Of a stretch of DNA of 45,912 bases, positions 25,385 through 35,100 are shown piece after piece. The notes under the pieces were generated by a model. It was not told the DNA's origin and searched no databases. It saw nothing but the letters and a program-made list of their open reading frames with translations. Origin of the DNA: Marixanthomonas sp963974425. GTDB taxonomy: Bacteria; Bacteroidota; Bacteroidia; Flavobacteriales; Flavobacteriaceae. The position numbers were made by a program, and so were the translations under genes. Where the stretch lies: contig NZ_CAXBCK010000031.1 of the NCBI RefSeq assembly GCF_963974425.1, forward strand, positions 1 through 45,912, written 5' to 3'. How positions within the stretch are numbered: the first letter of the stretch is position 1; each line of letters starts with the position of its first letter.

Positions 25385-26983
25385 CTATTGCTCTTCTTTT
25401 TCTTTCGCCTCTAGCTCCAATACTTTGGTAAGCATAAGGTCTCCTTGGTTTAAAATTAATTCATGAGCATTGGGGCCATAAAGTTGTTGAGCTATATTGG
25501 CTTTTAGAGCTTTTTTCAACCTCGCTTCGTAGCCCGTTAAATTTATTTGGGCCTCGTTAAAACGAGCATACTCAATAAATTCTTTTGACAGCGACTCATT
25601 GACGGTATAATTTTCAACAAAATCCTTGAAGTTCATTCCGCTGAATTGCTTTCGGTTTTGTTCTAAATATTCAAAAATAAAATAACTCATAAAACCACTC
25701 CGCGAAACATAATTAATGGTTTCGCTACCCACACTAGTATCTTTTGGCACAAAAATATCAGGGATTATGCCTCCACCGCCATAGACGATTTTTCCTTTTG
25801 GTGTCACAAATTTTAAAGAATCTACCACTTCAATATCTTCTTTATGTTCCAATTCGCCATTTTTATAACGTTTTTCGTAATCACTGTAATAAGCATCGTT
25901 GCCATTACCATACGGTCTTTGAATGGAACGACCGGTGGGGGTGTAATATCTGGCAATTGTTAATCGTACAGCGCTACCATCTCCTAAAGACATTTCACGT
26001 TGCACCAACCCTTTCCCGAAGGAACGTCGCCCAATAATCACGCCTTTATCGTTATCTTGAAGTGCGCCGGCTACAATTTCGCTAGCCGATGCTGAGTTTT
26101 CATTAATAAGCACATAAACTTTTCCATCCTCAAAATCACCACGTCTCGTGGCATAATCTTTATTGATGTCACCACTCTTGTTTTTAGTGATCAATACTAA
26201 TTTATCATCTTCCAGAAATTCATCTATCACACGTTCAGCAGTTGAAATATACCCACCAGGATTATTGCGAAGGTCTAGAACCAAACTTTCTATATCCTCG
26301 TCGATTAAATCATCTAACGCATCTTTAAATTCATTGTAGGTGGTTTCAGAGAATCGATTCAATTTTATATAACCTACATCATCATTGAGCTTATATGAAG
26401 CATCTACGCTCACTAAAGGCACTTCTTTTCTTCTGAATTTAAAATCTAGGAACTCATTTTTGTTTTTTCGGTAGACTTTCAGCTTTATCTTAGAGTTTTT
26501 TTCACCTTTAAGATACGATATCACGCTATCGCGGTTTATGCTGTCTCCAAAAATTTTTCTTTCATCTGCATACAAAATACGATCACCACCTTTAATTCCG
26601 GCTCGTTCTGCTGGCCCTCCTTTTATGGAGCGAATTACAGCAATTGTATCTTTATAGATGTAATAACTAACGCCAATGCCTACAAAATTGCCACGCATAT
26701 CATCGGCATTTTCTTCATATTCATCACTAGGAATATAAACAGAATGTGGATCGAGGTTTTCCAAAATACCGTTAACGGTAACATCTACAATACTATCGGT
26801 ATTCACTCGATCTACATATTCGTAGTCTATGTAATCGATAAGGCGATTAAGTTTATCTTTTTTGCTGTTAGTGGCAAAAATCTTTTCGGTAGTGTCGTTA
26901 AAATTGAGTTTTGATCCCACAAAAACACCAGCGGCCAATGCCGTACCAATAATTAATGGTAAGTATTTTTTATGGTAGCCCAT
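25385..26983 (-). CDS. S41 family C-terminal processing peptidase (CtpA-like)
   Basis: 532 residues. An N-terminal membrane segment (7-24) anchors the protein, with the rest in the periplasm. A PDZ domain lies at about 95-175 (GNFVGIGVSYYI, GGPAERAGIKGGDRIL). The S41 protease core follows with GYIKLNRFSE, LDLRNNPGG, and the Ser-Lys dyad: Ser299 in NENSASASE and Lys324 in SFGKGLVQ, 25 residues apart as in Prc. These enzymes trim the C-termini of envelope proteins. The gene ends a unit begun by the dCMP deaminase 3 nt upstream. Confidence 0.93.
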   Translation of the reverse strand: MGYHKKYLPLIIGTALAAGVFVGSKLNFNDTTEKIFATNSKKDKLNRLIDYIDYEYVDRVNTDSIVDVTVNGILENLDPHSVYIPSDEYEENADDMRGNFVGIGVSYYIYKDTIAVIRSIKGGPAERAGIKGGDRILYADERKIFGDSINRDSVISYLKGEKNSKIKLKVYRKNKNEFLDFKFRRKEVPLVSVDASYKLNDDVGYIKLNRFSETTYNEFKDALDDLIDEDIESLVLDLRNNPGGYISTAERVIDEFLEDDKLVLITKNKSGDINKDYATRRGDFEDGKVYVLINENSASASEIVAGALQDNDKGVIIGRRSFGKGLVQREMSLGDGSAVRLTIARYYTPTGRSIQRPYGNGNDAYYSDYEKRYKNGELEHKEDIEVVDSLKFVTPKGKIVYGGGGIIPDIFVPKDTSVGSETINYVSRSGFMSYFIFEYLEQNRKQFSGMNFKDFVENYTVNESLSKEFIEYARFNEAQINLTGYEARLKKALKANIAQQLYGPNAHELILNQGDLMLTKVLELEAKEKEEQ

Positions 26984-26986
26984 TTT

Positions 26987-27415
26987 CTATTCTAAATTTT
27001 CAATATGCGTTATGGTAACGCCTGCTTTTTCTAAAAATTTTATACCGCTATTGTCTTTATAGCCCTTATGGTACACCAAACGGGTTATTCCTGCTTGGTG
27101 AATTAACTTACTACATTCTTTGCAAGGTGACAGAGTAATATATAACGTGGCACCGTTGCAGGATTGTGTTGACGAAGCTACTTTTAATATGGCATTTGCC
27201 TCGGCATGGAGCACATACCATTTGGTATAGCCTTCTTCATCTTCACAAAAATTTTCGAAGCCACTGGGAGTACCATTATATCCGTCGCTAATAATCATTT
27301 TATCTTTAACAATAAGCGCGCCAACTTGTTTGCGTTTGCAATAGGAAAGTTTGCTCCATTCTTGCGCCATACGTAAATAGGCGTTGTCGTACTGTCGTTG
27401 TTTACTGATATTCAT
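26987..27415 (-). CDS. deoxycytidylate (dCMP) deaminase
   Basis: 142 residues. The zinc-dependent deaminase motifs are complete: HAEANAI (H70, E72) and PCKECSKL (C98, C101). The N-terminal YLRMAQEWSKLSYCKRKQVGA and DGYNGTPSGFENFCED segments are those of dCMP deaminases (ComEB type), which make dUMP for thymidylate synthesis. It is 3 nt upstream of the S41 peptidase gene and co-directional, an order also seen in other flavobacteria as far as I recall. Confidence 0.9.
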   Translation of the reverse strand: MNISKQRQYDNAYLRMAQEWSKLSYCKRKQVGALIVKDKMIISDGYNGTPSGFENFCEDEEGYTKWYVLHAEANAILKVASSTQSCNGATLYITLSPCKECSKLIHQAGITRLVYHKGYKDNSGIKFLEKAGVTITHIENLE

Positions 27416-27545
27416 TGAATAAGTAGCGAAATTAGTAGGAAGTTACACGATTGCAAAATATACAGTGTTAAGCATTTGCAAAAGCTTTAAAGTAATAAAA
27501 GTATAATTATTTACTGAAACTAAAATGGTTTAACTCCAAGATATT

Positions 27546-28133
27546 TCAGAAAAAAATAGGAAAACAATTGTCAATAAGCATCGGGATAACCAAACCTATT
27601 ACTATCGACGAAATTACCAACACCCAATCCCGTTTATTAAAGCGGAAGATAGTTTGTACCAAAAAGGCTAAAATAAGCACTAAAATTACTACAATTAACT
27701 GTGCAGCTTCAATACCGAGGGCAAATTCTAATAAGTGCAAAATATCATTATCTCCGCTTATCATCTTAAAATAACCGGCAAAACCAAAGCCATGAATCAA
27801 TCCAAAAAAGACAGTGGCAACATATAACACCCCTAACTTTTCAGCACGTTTTTCCTTTCCGGCCGTAAACAAATTAAACAAAGCTGTGACCAAAATGGTA
27901 ATAGGGATTAAACACTCAATCCAACTACTAGAAACACTTACTACACCATAGTTAGCCAATAGAAGCGAGATGGTATGCCCTACGGTAAAAAGGGTTACTA
28001 AAATGAGTAATTTTCGCCACGCGTTAAAGTTGTAAGCAGCACAAAGCACTATAATAAAAAGCACATGGTCGTAAGCTTGCCAGTCGAGTACATGTTCTAA
28101 TCCTAATTTAAAAAAAAGCCAAAAATCGGTCAT
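27546..28133 (-). CDS. HupE/UreJ family membrane protein
   Basis: 195 residues with six to seven membrane helices. The family motifs are visible: GLEHVLDWQAYDHVLFII in the first helix region, TLFTVGHTISLLLA, and FGLIHGFGFAGYF with conserved His residues suited to metal binding. HupE and UreJ proteins are linked with nickel uptake for hydrogenase or urease. Neither enzyme is in the window, so nickel transport is an inference from the family. Confidence 0.85.
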   Translation of the reverse strand: MTDFWLFFKLGLEHVLDWQAYDHVLFIIVLCAAYNFNAWRKLLILVTLFTVGHTISLLLANYGVVSVSSSWIECLIPITILVTALFNLFTAGKEKRAEKLGVLYVATVFFGLIHGFGFAGYFKMISGDNDILHLLEFALGIEAAQLIVVILVLILAFLVQTIFRFNKRDWVLVISSIVIGLVIPMLIDNCFPIFF

Positions 28134-28215
28134 TGAGGAAGGGTTTAAGATTTTTCAAAGGTAGGAAAAGTCAGCAAAATTTTATAACTTAGTAACCAAC
28201 TGACAACCAACTATT

Positions 28216-28917
28216 ATGAAAACACTATTACTTTTAGCAACATTTTTAATGGGTTTCACATCCATAAGCCAAGAACCAGACCCAGATTTATACCAAACGT
28301 GGTTTTTATATAGTTATGAATATGACCTCGGCGATTATATTTTAGTTTCTGAAATTGATCCAGCTATTTCTCCCAATTTAATAATTGAAGAAAGCTTAGA
28401 TTTTTTCGGAAATGGTGCCTGCAATGGATACAATGGTAACTTTATATATGACGCTACAGCTGAAACTTTGACACCAGAAAATTTTGTGCAGTCCCTATTA
28501 AACTGTGATTATCAATCTCATACAGATTTTGAGCAAGGTTATTTTGGTTTCTTTAGTCCCAACGGAGGGTTTGAATATACAATAAGTACTGTTCCGAATA
28601 GTCCCGATGAGCAAGAATTGATTTTATCATTTGCACCAGGGTTTGACCTTACCTATAGAAATATAGAACTTTCCATTTCAGAAAATGAGGCGGTTACTTT
28701 TAAAACATACCCCAACCCAGTTTCAGAAACACTTTTTATCACTTCAGAAAAAAATACTATTGAAAAGCTGAATGTTTATTCCATAAACGGACAATTAATC
28801 CTTTCAGAGAAAGAAAACACCAGTCAACTAGATATTTCGGCACTTTCCAACGGATTGTATTTTGTGGAGATTACTTCGGAAAACGGAACGAGTGTGGAAA
28901 GGTTTGTAAAAAAATAA
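28216..28917 (+). CDS. T9SS type A sorting domain-containing secreted protein
   Basis: 233 residues. Signal peptide 1-18 (FTSISQ). The middle (about 20-155) includes FFGNGACNGYNGNFIYD, reminiscent of META/heat-shock HslJ-like domains. The C-terminal about 75 residues are a type A sorting domain: KTYPNPVSETLFI, YSINGQLIL, DISALSNGLYFVEI and the ending VERFVKK. The protein should cross the outer membrane by the type IX system and be attached or released. Its terminator abuts the tRNA-Leu fragment. Confidence 0.85.
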   Translation: MKTLLLLATFLMGFTSISQEPDPDLYQTWFLYSYEYDLGDYILVSEIDPAISPNLIIEESLDFFGNGACNGYNGNFIYDATAETLTPENFVQSLLNCDYQSHTDFEQGYFGFFSPNGGFEYTISTVPNSPDEQELILSFAPGFDLTYRNIELSISENEAVTFKTYPNPVSETLFITSEKNTIEKLNVYSINGQLILSEKENTSQLDISALSNGLYFVEITSENGTSVERFVKK

Positions 28918-28943
28918 AGCTCCAACATCTCTGTTGAAGCTTT
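28907..28943. terminator. terminator shared by the T9SS protein gene and the former tRNA-Leu gene
   Basis: 12-position stem AAAGCTCCAACA / TGTTGAAGCTTT with a 4-nt loop. In the minus-strand transcript the one odd pair is G-U and the hairpin runs into ATTTTTTT, so it is best suited to stop leftward tRNA transcription. It begins one base beyond the tRNA 3' end. Confidence 0.75.
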
Positions 28944-28944
28944 G

Positions 28945-29000
28945 TACCTTGGGCGGGAATCGAACCCGCACGTCGTTAGACACTGGATTTTGAATCCAGT
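28945..29000 (-). tRNA. 3' fragment of tRNA-Leu(CAA), likely attachment site
   Basis: Read on the minus strand: anticodon arm CTGGA-TTCAAAA-TCCAG (28983-28999) with anticodon CAA, a long variable arm with a GTC/GAC stem (type II, as in Leu), a perfect T arm GCGGG-TTCGATT-CCCGC (28953-28969), the 3' acceptor strand CCAAGGT and discriminator A (28945). CCA is not encoded. The 5' acceptor strand (ACCTTGG expected) and the whole D arm are missing: the sequence upstream of the anticodon arm is AT-rich and unrelated. The gene is therefore a fragment and cannot make a working tRNA. The tyrosine recombinase 155 nt away makes an integration site the natural explanation. Confidence 0.88.
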
Positions 29001-29063
29001 TCATTTTTTAACAAATTTCACTAACAATACTCATAATCAATTAATTAACAGTCTTTTAATTTT

Positions 29064-29097
29064 TTATGATTTTAAATAATATCGATTAAAATCATAA
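29064..29097. repeat. 12-bp inverted repeat upstream of the integrase
   Basis: TTATGATTTTAA and its exact reverse complement, separated by 10 nt. It lies between the tRNA fragment and the integrase start; such a site could bind the recombinase, an excisionase or a repressor. Confidence 0.7.
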
Positions 29098-29155
29098 TTT
29101 GTTGTACCTATGTTGTACCAAAAAAGATTATCTTTATACTATACTACTCAAAGGT

Positions 29156-30370
29156 ATGACTTCAAATGCTAAAATAGTTGTAAGAAAAAAACCGAATAAG
29201 GAAGGACTTTATCCATTGGCAATTCGTATTACCAAGAATCGTCATTCTACGTATCATTATATTGGTCATTATATTGATCTAAAATATTGGGATGGAAAGA
29301 ATATCCGGGTTAGAAAGTCACATCCCAATTCAGATAGGTTAAATCTTTTACTTTCGACCAAACTTTCTGAGGCTAATAAAATGCTAATTGATTTACAATC
29401 ACAACAGAAAGACATATCAGCTAATCAAATAAAAAAGCAACTTTATTCCTCTCCTGAATCTACTAGCTTTTTTGAAGTAGCAAATGACTTCCTTCATGAG
29501 TTAGAACTGAACAATAAACTGTCGAGGCTCTCCGCAGATAAAGCGCGTGTAAAACACGTTTTAAAATTCACCAAATCAAAGCAATTAACTTTCCCGGAGA
29601 TAAACGAAACGTTTTTAAAAAGATTCCAAACGTACCTACGCAAAAAACACAATCTTTCAGAAAGGTCTATTGTCAATAATTTAGTTGTAATCAGGACTAT
29701 TTATAATAGGGCTATTAAAATGGGTGTGGTTGATAAAAAGCTATACCCTTTTGGGGCTACTAAAATAAGAATTCGCTTTCCTGAAAGTGAAAAGGCAGGA
29801 CTTACTAAAGAAGAGGTGAAAAAAATTGAATCTGTTACAGGCTTAACTGAAAATGAAACACATGCTCGAAATGTCTGGCTTTTCAGTTTTTATTTTGCGG
29901 GAATTCGAGTATCAGATGTTTTGAAGGTTCGCTGGGATGATATTTATGATGGTAGGCTTCACTACCGTATGAGTAAAAATGCTAAACTACTCTCCCTCAA
30001 GATACCAGATAAAATAGTTCCTATTTTAAAACACTACTTAGACGATAAACAGTCAAATACTGATTTTGTTTTTCCGGAATTGAAAAAAGCCAATTTAAGT
30101 GACCCAAAGGATATTTTTACCAAATCAAAAACAGCCAACAAAAAATTCAACAAATATCTAAAACAGGTAGCTAGTAAAGCTGAAGTGCAGAAAAAGATTA
30201 CCATGCATATAGCCCGGCATACCTTTGGAACTATTTCTGAAGATAAAATCCCAATTAATATGCTACAAAAACTATACAGACATTCCTCGATAACTACCAC
30301 AATAAATTACCAATCAAACTTCATCCATAAGGATACAGACGATGCTTTAGATAGCGTTATCAATTTCTAA
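29156..30370 (+). CDS. tyrosine-type site-specific recombinase (integrase)
   Basis: 404 residues from the ATG at 29156; a longer reading from TTG at 29099 is unlikely because the extra residues (LYLCCTKK...) are not integrase-like. Domains: an N-terminal arm-binding region (4-95), a SAM-like core-binding domain (about 103-200) and the catalytic domain (215-395) with Arg251 (GIRVSD), His351 and Arg354 (HIARHTFG), His376 (YRHSS) and nucleophile Tyr385 (TINYQ). All catalytic residues are present, so the enzyme should be active. Position directly beside a truncated tRNA-Leu points to integration into that gene. It ends at a strong hairpin. Confidence 0.93.
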   Translation: MTSNAKIVVRKKPNKEGLYPLAIRITKNRHSTYHYIGHYIDLKYWDGKNIRVRKSHPNSDRLNLLLSTKLSEANKMLIDLQSQQKDISANQIKKQLYSSPESTSFFEVANDFLHELELNNKLSRLSADKARVKHVLKFTKSKQLTFPEINETFLKRFQTYLRKKHNLSERSIVNNLVVIRTIYNRAIKMGVVDKKLYPFGATKIRIRFPESEKAGLTKEEVKKIESVTGLTENETHARNVWLFSFYFAGIRVSDVLKVRWDDIYDGRLHYRMSKNAKLLSLKIPDKIVPILKHYLDDKQSNTDFVFPELKKANLSDPKDIFTKSKTANKKFNKYLKQVASKAEVQKKITMHIARHTFGTISEDKIPINMLQKLYRHSSITTTINYQSNFIHKDTDDALDSVINF

Positions 30371-30454
30371 TAATTATTTGCCGAATTTCACAGAATCATA
30401 AAAAAAGAAACCTACAAATACACCTTTATTTTGAATTCCATTTAATAATATAGA

Positions 30455-30483
30455 AAAGAGCTGTCTATTGTAGACAGCTCTTT
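30455..30483. terminator. bidirectional terminator between the integrase and the T9SS repeat protein
   Basis: Perfect 13-bp stem AAAGAGCTGTCTA / TAGACAGCTCTTT with a 3-nt loop, between convergent genes. Confidence 0.88.
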
Positions 30484-30512
30484 AGGTATTAACTATTAAC
30501 TAAACTCTACTC

Positions 30513-32042
30513 TCATTTAATTTTTACGATTTTTTTGGTCATTGCTTTTCCTTGGCTAGTTATTATTTTCAAAAAATATATTCCAGTTTTTAATTGAGAT
30601 ACGTTAATAATTTGATCACTAAAAGTTGGAGTCATAACTAGTTTCCCTAAAGCATCATAAATTCCAATTTTAGAGATTAGATTATTGTTAGCATTAATGT
30701 GAAGTGTGCTGGAAACAGGATTAGGGTATAAAGATATTTGACTATCAAAATCAGATAACCCTAGATCTTCCGGGATTATTTTCAAAACCCAAATATCAAT
30801 CCCTCCATTGTTATTTGTAAGGTCTATATCATTAGAGGTACTCTGGCCTGTTATAACAAAGCCACCATCATTTGCCTCTATTATATCATATGTCTGTTCA
30901 TCTCCTGAACCTCCAAAATTTTGTTCCCAATCTATCTCACCATTTTCATCTAATTTTACTAGCCAATAATCATATCCTCCAAAATTTTCAGAAACATCAC
31001 CATCAGTTGAGTTAGAATGACCAGAAACAATCCAGCCGTCATTTCCCATAGGTGCTATACCAAAAGCATTTTCTGTACTAGTCCCTCCAAGTGACTTTTC
31101 CCATATCATCTCTCCATTACTATCAATTTTTAAAACTAAATAATTCCAATCATCTGGAGCTATAACTTGAAAATAACCAGATACAATAAAACCTCCATCA
31201 GATGTTAGCTGTAAATCTTGACTACTATCTGCATTTGTACCTCCAAAAGATTTTTCCCATTCAAGCTCACCTACATCATCAATTTTTATTAACCAAATAT
31301 CAAAATCACCATTGTTCCCCGTAACATCTCCATCGTTTGATGCAGATGATCCAGTAACAATATACCCTCCATCGCTTGTTTGTTTAATCTTGGTAGGACT
31401 ATCACCGTTTGAACCTCCATACGATTTCTCCCATTCTATAGTTCCAGAAGAATCAATTTTAACAATCCAATAGTCATTACCTCCTTTGTTTTCGGAAACA
31501 TCACCATCGTTAGAACCGGATTGACCAGCAATAATGTATCCTCCATCTTCAGTCTGATCTATACTTGCAGCGATATCAAGTCCAGATCCTCCATATGATT
31601 TCTCCCATTCTATAGTTCCAGAAGAATCTATTTTAACAATCCAATAGTCGAAAACACCGTTATTGGTTGTAACATCACCATCATTTGAAAGTGATAAACC
31701 CGCCATTATATAGCCTCCATCTAAGGTTTGAATTATTTCGTTAACACTTTCGATTTGAGTACCTCCATAGGATTTTTCCCATTCTAATCCACCTAATTCA
31801 TTTAGTTTTACCACCCAATAGTCAAATTGCCCCTGATTTTCGGATACGTCACCATCTGTAGAGTCTGAACGTCCTGCAACAATGTATCCATTATCTGCGG
31901 TTTTTTCTATCGAATAAGAAGTATCATCTCCTGATCCGCCTAGTGAAATTTGCCAGTCAATATCAGCTTGAGCCCATAAAAAAAAGGGAGTGAAAATAAG
32001 TAAATAAGTAAGTTTAACTAAAATATGATTAATTTTTTTCAT
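30513..32042 (-). CDS. T9SS type A cargo protein with seven 'GGYIVAG' repeats
   Basis: 509 residues. Signal peptide 1-25 (FFLWAQA). Seven tandem repeats of about 55 residues fill residues 28-420; each has a W(E)KS(L/Y)GG start, a central DGG(Y/F)I(V/I)xG strand, a (S/T)NDGDV(S/T)xNxG acidic loop and a (D/N)YW(V/I)VKI strand, so a beta-propeller-like fold is plausible. The SNDGDV loops look suited to bind Ca2+. The C-terminal about 75 residues (SLYPNPVSSTLHI to KKIVKIK) are a type A sorting domain. It should be displayed or secreted through T9SS. It lies just downstream of the hybrid sensor gene, separated by 114 nt. Confidence 0.85.
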   Translation of the reverse strand: MKKINHILVKLTYLLIFTPFFLWAQADIDWQISLGGSGDDTSYSIEKTADNGYIVAGRSDSTDGDVSENQGQFDYWVVKLNELGGLEWEKSYGGTQIESVNEIIQTLDGGYIMAGLSLSNDGDVTTNNGVFDYWIVKIDSSGTIEWEKSYGGSGLDIAASIDQTEDGGYIIAGQSGSNDGDVSENKGGNDYWIVKIDSSGTIEWEKSYGGSNGDSPTKIKQTSDGGYIVTGSSASNDGDVTGNNGDFDIWLIKIDDVGELEWEKSFGGTNADSSQDLQLTSDGGFIVSGYFQVIAPDDWNYLVLKIDSNGEMIWEKSLGGTSTENAFGIAPMGNDGWIVSGHSNSTDGDVSENFGGYDYWLVKLDENGEIDWEQNFGGSGDEQTYDIIEANDGGFVITGQSTSNDIDLTNNNGGIDIWVLKIIPEDLGLSDFDSQISLYPNPVSSTLHINANNNLISKIGIYDALGKLVMTPTFSDQIINVSQLKTGIYFLKIITSQGKAMTKKIVKIK

Positions 32043-32156
32043 AATTGTTATAATTAATTGAGGTTAAAATTTTATTCTTACAATGTTAAGACAGACCTAA
32101 CTATAAGACCCAAAAAATTGTAACAACTATCCATATAAATGTAACATGTGAATTAA

Positions 32157-35100
32157 TCAGCTACTTTTTTTTACATATTCTGTTGGTGTTAGTCCAAACT
32201 CTTCCTTAAATAGTTTTGAAAAGTAATCAGGAGTATTAAACCCCAAAATATAAGCTACCTCAGCTATATTCTTTTCCACTTTTAAAATATTTTTCGCCTT
32301 TTTTAAACGTTCTTTTTTTAAAAATTCAATTGTAGAAAACCCTGACAGTGATTTTAATTTTCTATGTAGTTGCATACGACTCATGCCCATTTCAGTCGCA
32401 AATTTTTGAGTAGAGAAGTTTGGGTTAAATAACTGTTCGTCCAAAACTTTTTGTAAATGTATTATAAATTTTTTCTCGGTAGAATTTAAAACTATTCCTT
32501 TTGGGTTTAATACTAACTCTTTTCTATAATGGTTACGAAGGTTTTCTCTGGTATTTAAAAGGTTTGAAACTTTCTTTTTTAAAATTTCATGATTAAAAGG
32601 TTTGGTTAAGTAAGCATCTGCTTGACTATTGACTCCTTCCAAATAGGATTCATCTCCGGTTTTCGCTGTTAACAAAATAATTGGAATGAATGAGGTTATC
32701 TTACTTTCTTTTAGCTTTTTGGTTAGGCTATATCCATCTAATTTAGGCATCATTACATCACTTATAATAATATCCGGGACTTTTTTTTGAGCTATTTTTA
32801 AAGCCTCTTTTCCATTTTTGGCTTCTATAACTTCGTAAGATTCTAAGAAAATTGACTTTAATACTGCTCTTATATCCTTATTATCATCCGCGACTAAAAT
32901 AACAGGGGCATTTTGTTTATTTTCATTCGAACTTATAAGGAATTTTTTATTTTCTTCTACCTCATCATCTAAAAAAACACTTACATCTTTAAGTTTTTCT
33001 TTATCTAAAGGAAGTCGCACTAAAAAAGAAAGTGTTTCTTCTTCATTAGTAATAGAAATAGTTCCTTTGTATAAAGTTACAAGCTCTTTTACTAATGCCA
33101 AACCTATTCCCACGCCATCAAAAGATTCATTTTTTTGGTAATAACGTTCAAATATTTTTTCTAACTCATTTGGATTCAATTTTACCCCAAAATTAGAAAT
33201 ATTTAAAATAAGTATTTTATTTTCTACTATTGCCTCAAAATTTATTGTATGATCTTTAGGTGTATATTTTAAAGCATTTGAAAGTAGGTTACTTATAATT
33301 TTTTCTATAACATCCTTATCAAACCAATTTTGTGCTATTTGAATATCTATTCTTTTTTTGAACACTATTTTCCTTTTTTCGGCTTGATAAGCATAAGGTT
33401 CTAATAGTGTTTGTAGAAACTCTTGAATATTTTCTTTCTTTAATAATAGCTTTATGTTATTTGATTCTAATTTAGAAAGCTCTAATAATTGATTGACTAG
33501 GTCTAATAGGCGATTGGTATTTTGATCAATTAGTTTTAAATGTTTTTGATCTTCATTAGATAAATGCTTTGAATTCAAAATTTGTAATGGACTTTTTATC
33601 AGGGTTAAAGGAGAGCGGAATTCGTGAGAAATATTAGCAAAAAATCTAGATTTTAGCTCATCGATTTCTTTGAGCTTTTGTGCTGTTTTAATTATATTTT
33701 GATACCCATAATAAAGAAAAACGCCTACTAATAATAGAACTATAAATGTACCAATAAATAGATTTCTTTGATTTCTTTTCTTTTCTTCTAAAAGACTATT
33801 ATTAATAGATAGCATTTCAATTTCTTGCTCTTTCTTTTTGCTTTGATATTTTTGTTCTAACTCATTAATCTGTTTTCTATTTTGAATTTCCAATACTTTG
33901 TCTTTTAGAGGAATGTATTGTTGATAATAATAAGACGCTTCCTCATATTTCTTCATCAAACTATTTATTTTTGCCAATTTTAAAGTTGCAGTGGATAAAG
34001 CTTGAATGTCGTTTGACTTTTTCGATAATTTTTCTGCCTCCAAAAAAAATGGAAGACTTTTCGAATATTCATTTTCGTTTAAATATAGCTCTCCAATTAT
34101 ATAATTTGTTTTAATAATACCGTTTGAATCTTCAATCTGTTCATTAATTTTCAGAGATTTTAATAGTAAATCAAGTGCTTTTGAGTGATTATTAGTCTCG
34201 GAGTAAACTTGTCCCAATAAATAAGAAGCTTCTGCATCTCTCAGCATATTTTTTGATTTTTCAAAATACTCTTGAGCTTTTTTTAAATTTATTTCAGCTT
34301 CTTCATATTTACGTTGTAAAAGAAATACTCCTCCTAACCCTAAAAGAGCTATCATTTGATTGTTTTCATGAGAAGTTTTTATACTTTGCTCTAACGATCG
34401 TGAAAAATAGCTTTCCGCTTTTTCAAAATCATTTATTTCTAAAAATACTCCACCAATATTATACAAGATAGCTGCAACAGCTGGACTATCCTCTGCCTTA
34501 GATAAAATTGAGTCAGCTTTAATACAATAGTGAATTGCTTTATTTAATTCTCCTTTTTTATAATAAACCCCTCCTAAAACATTGTAAGCATTAGCCTCTC
34601 CTATGGAATTTTTTAAATTAAAATTTAAGGCTCTTGTTTTTTTTATGTGTTTTATAGCTTCATCAAATTGATTTAAATCAGTGTAAGTTATTCCTAATTG
34701 ATAATGTGTAGAAGCTCGTAGGTTTTTGTTATTTATGTAATTAGCAGCAACCAACGCTTTTTTATAGTATTTCAAAGAACTATCACTTTGGTTGAAACTT
34801 GAGAAGTAAATTGCTTTGGTATAGTTCGCAATATGTATTGCATACAAATTGTGGTTTTTCTCCCCAATTTCAAAAATTTTCTTATTATAAATCAGAGAAG
34901 AGTCTTTATCTTTTTTTAACGAAGAGAAAAATAATTTTTTTAAATGACTTATTTTAAGGGAGTCACTTGATGTCTCATAAAGTGAAGAAGTGTTATAATC
35001 ATCAACAATATTTTTTTTTATTTCTAGTTGTCTTTCATTCTTTTGCCAAGAATTATTAATTTCATATAATTCTTGTTGATTCTCAGTTGAATCTCTTATA

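Noticed and set aside
28945..29060. Complete tRNA-Leu gene
   Set aside because: No D arm and no 5' acceptor strand complementary to CCAAGGT can be found to the right of the anticodon arm.
29099..29155. Upstream TTG start for the integrase
   Set aside because: The extra 19 residues are not integrase-like and overlap the probable promoter and repeat region; the ATG at 29156 starts the normal arm-binding domain.
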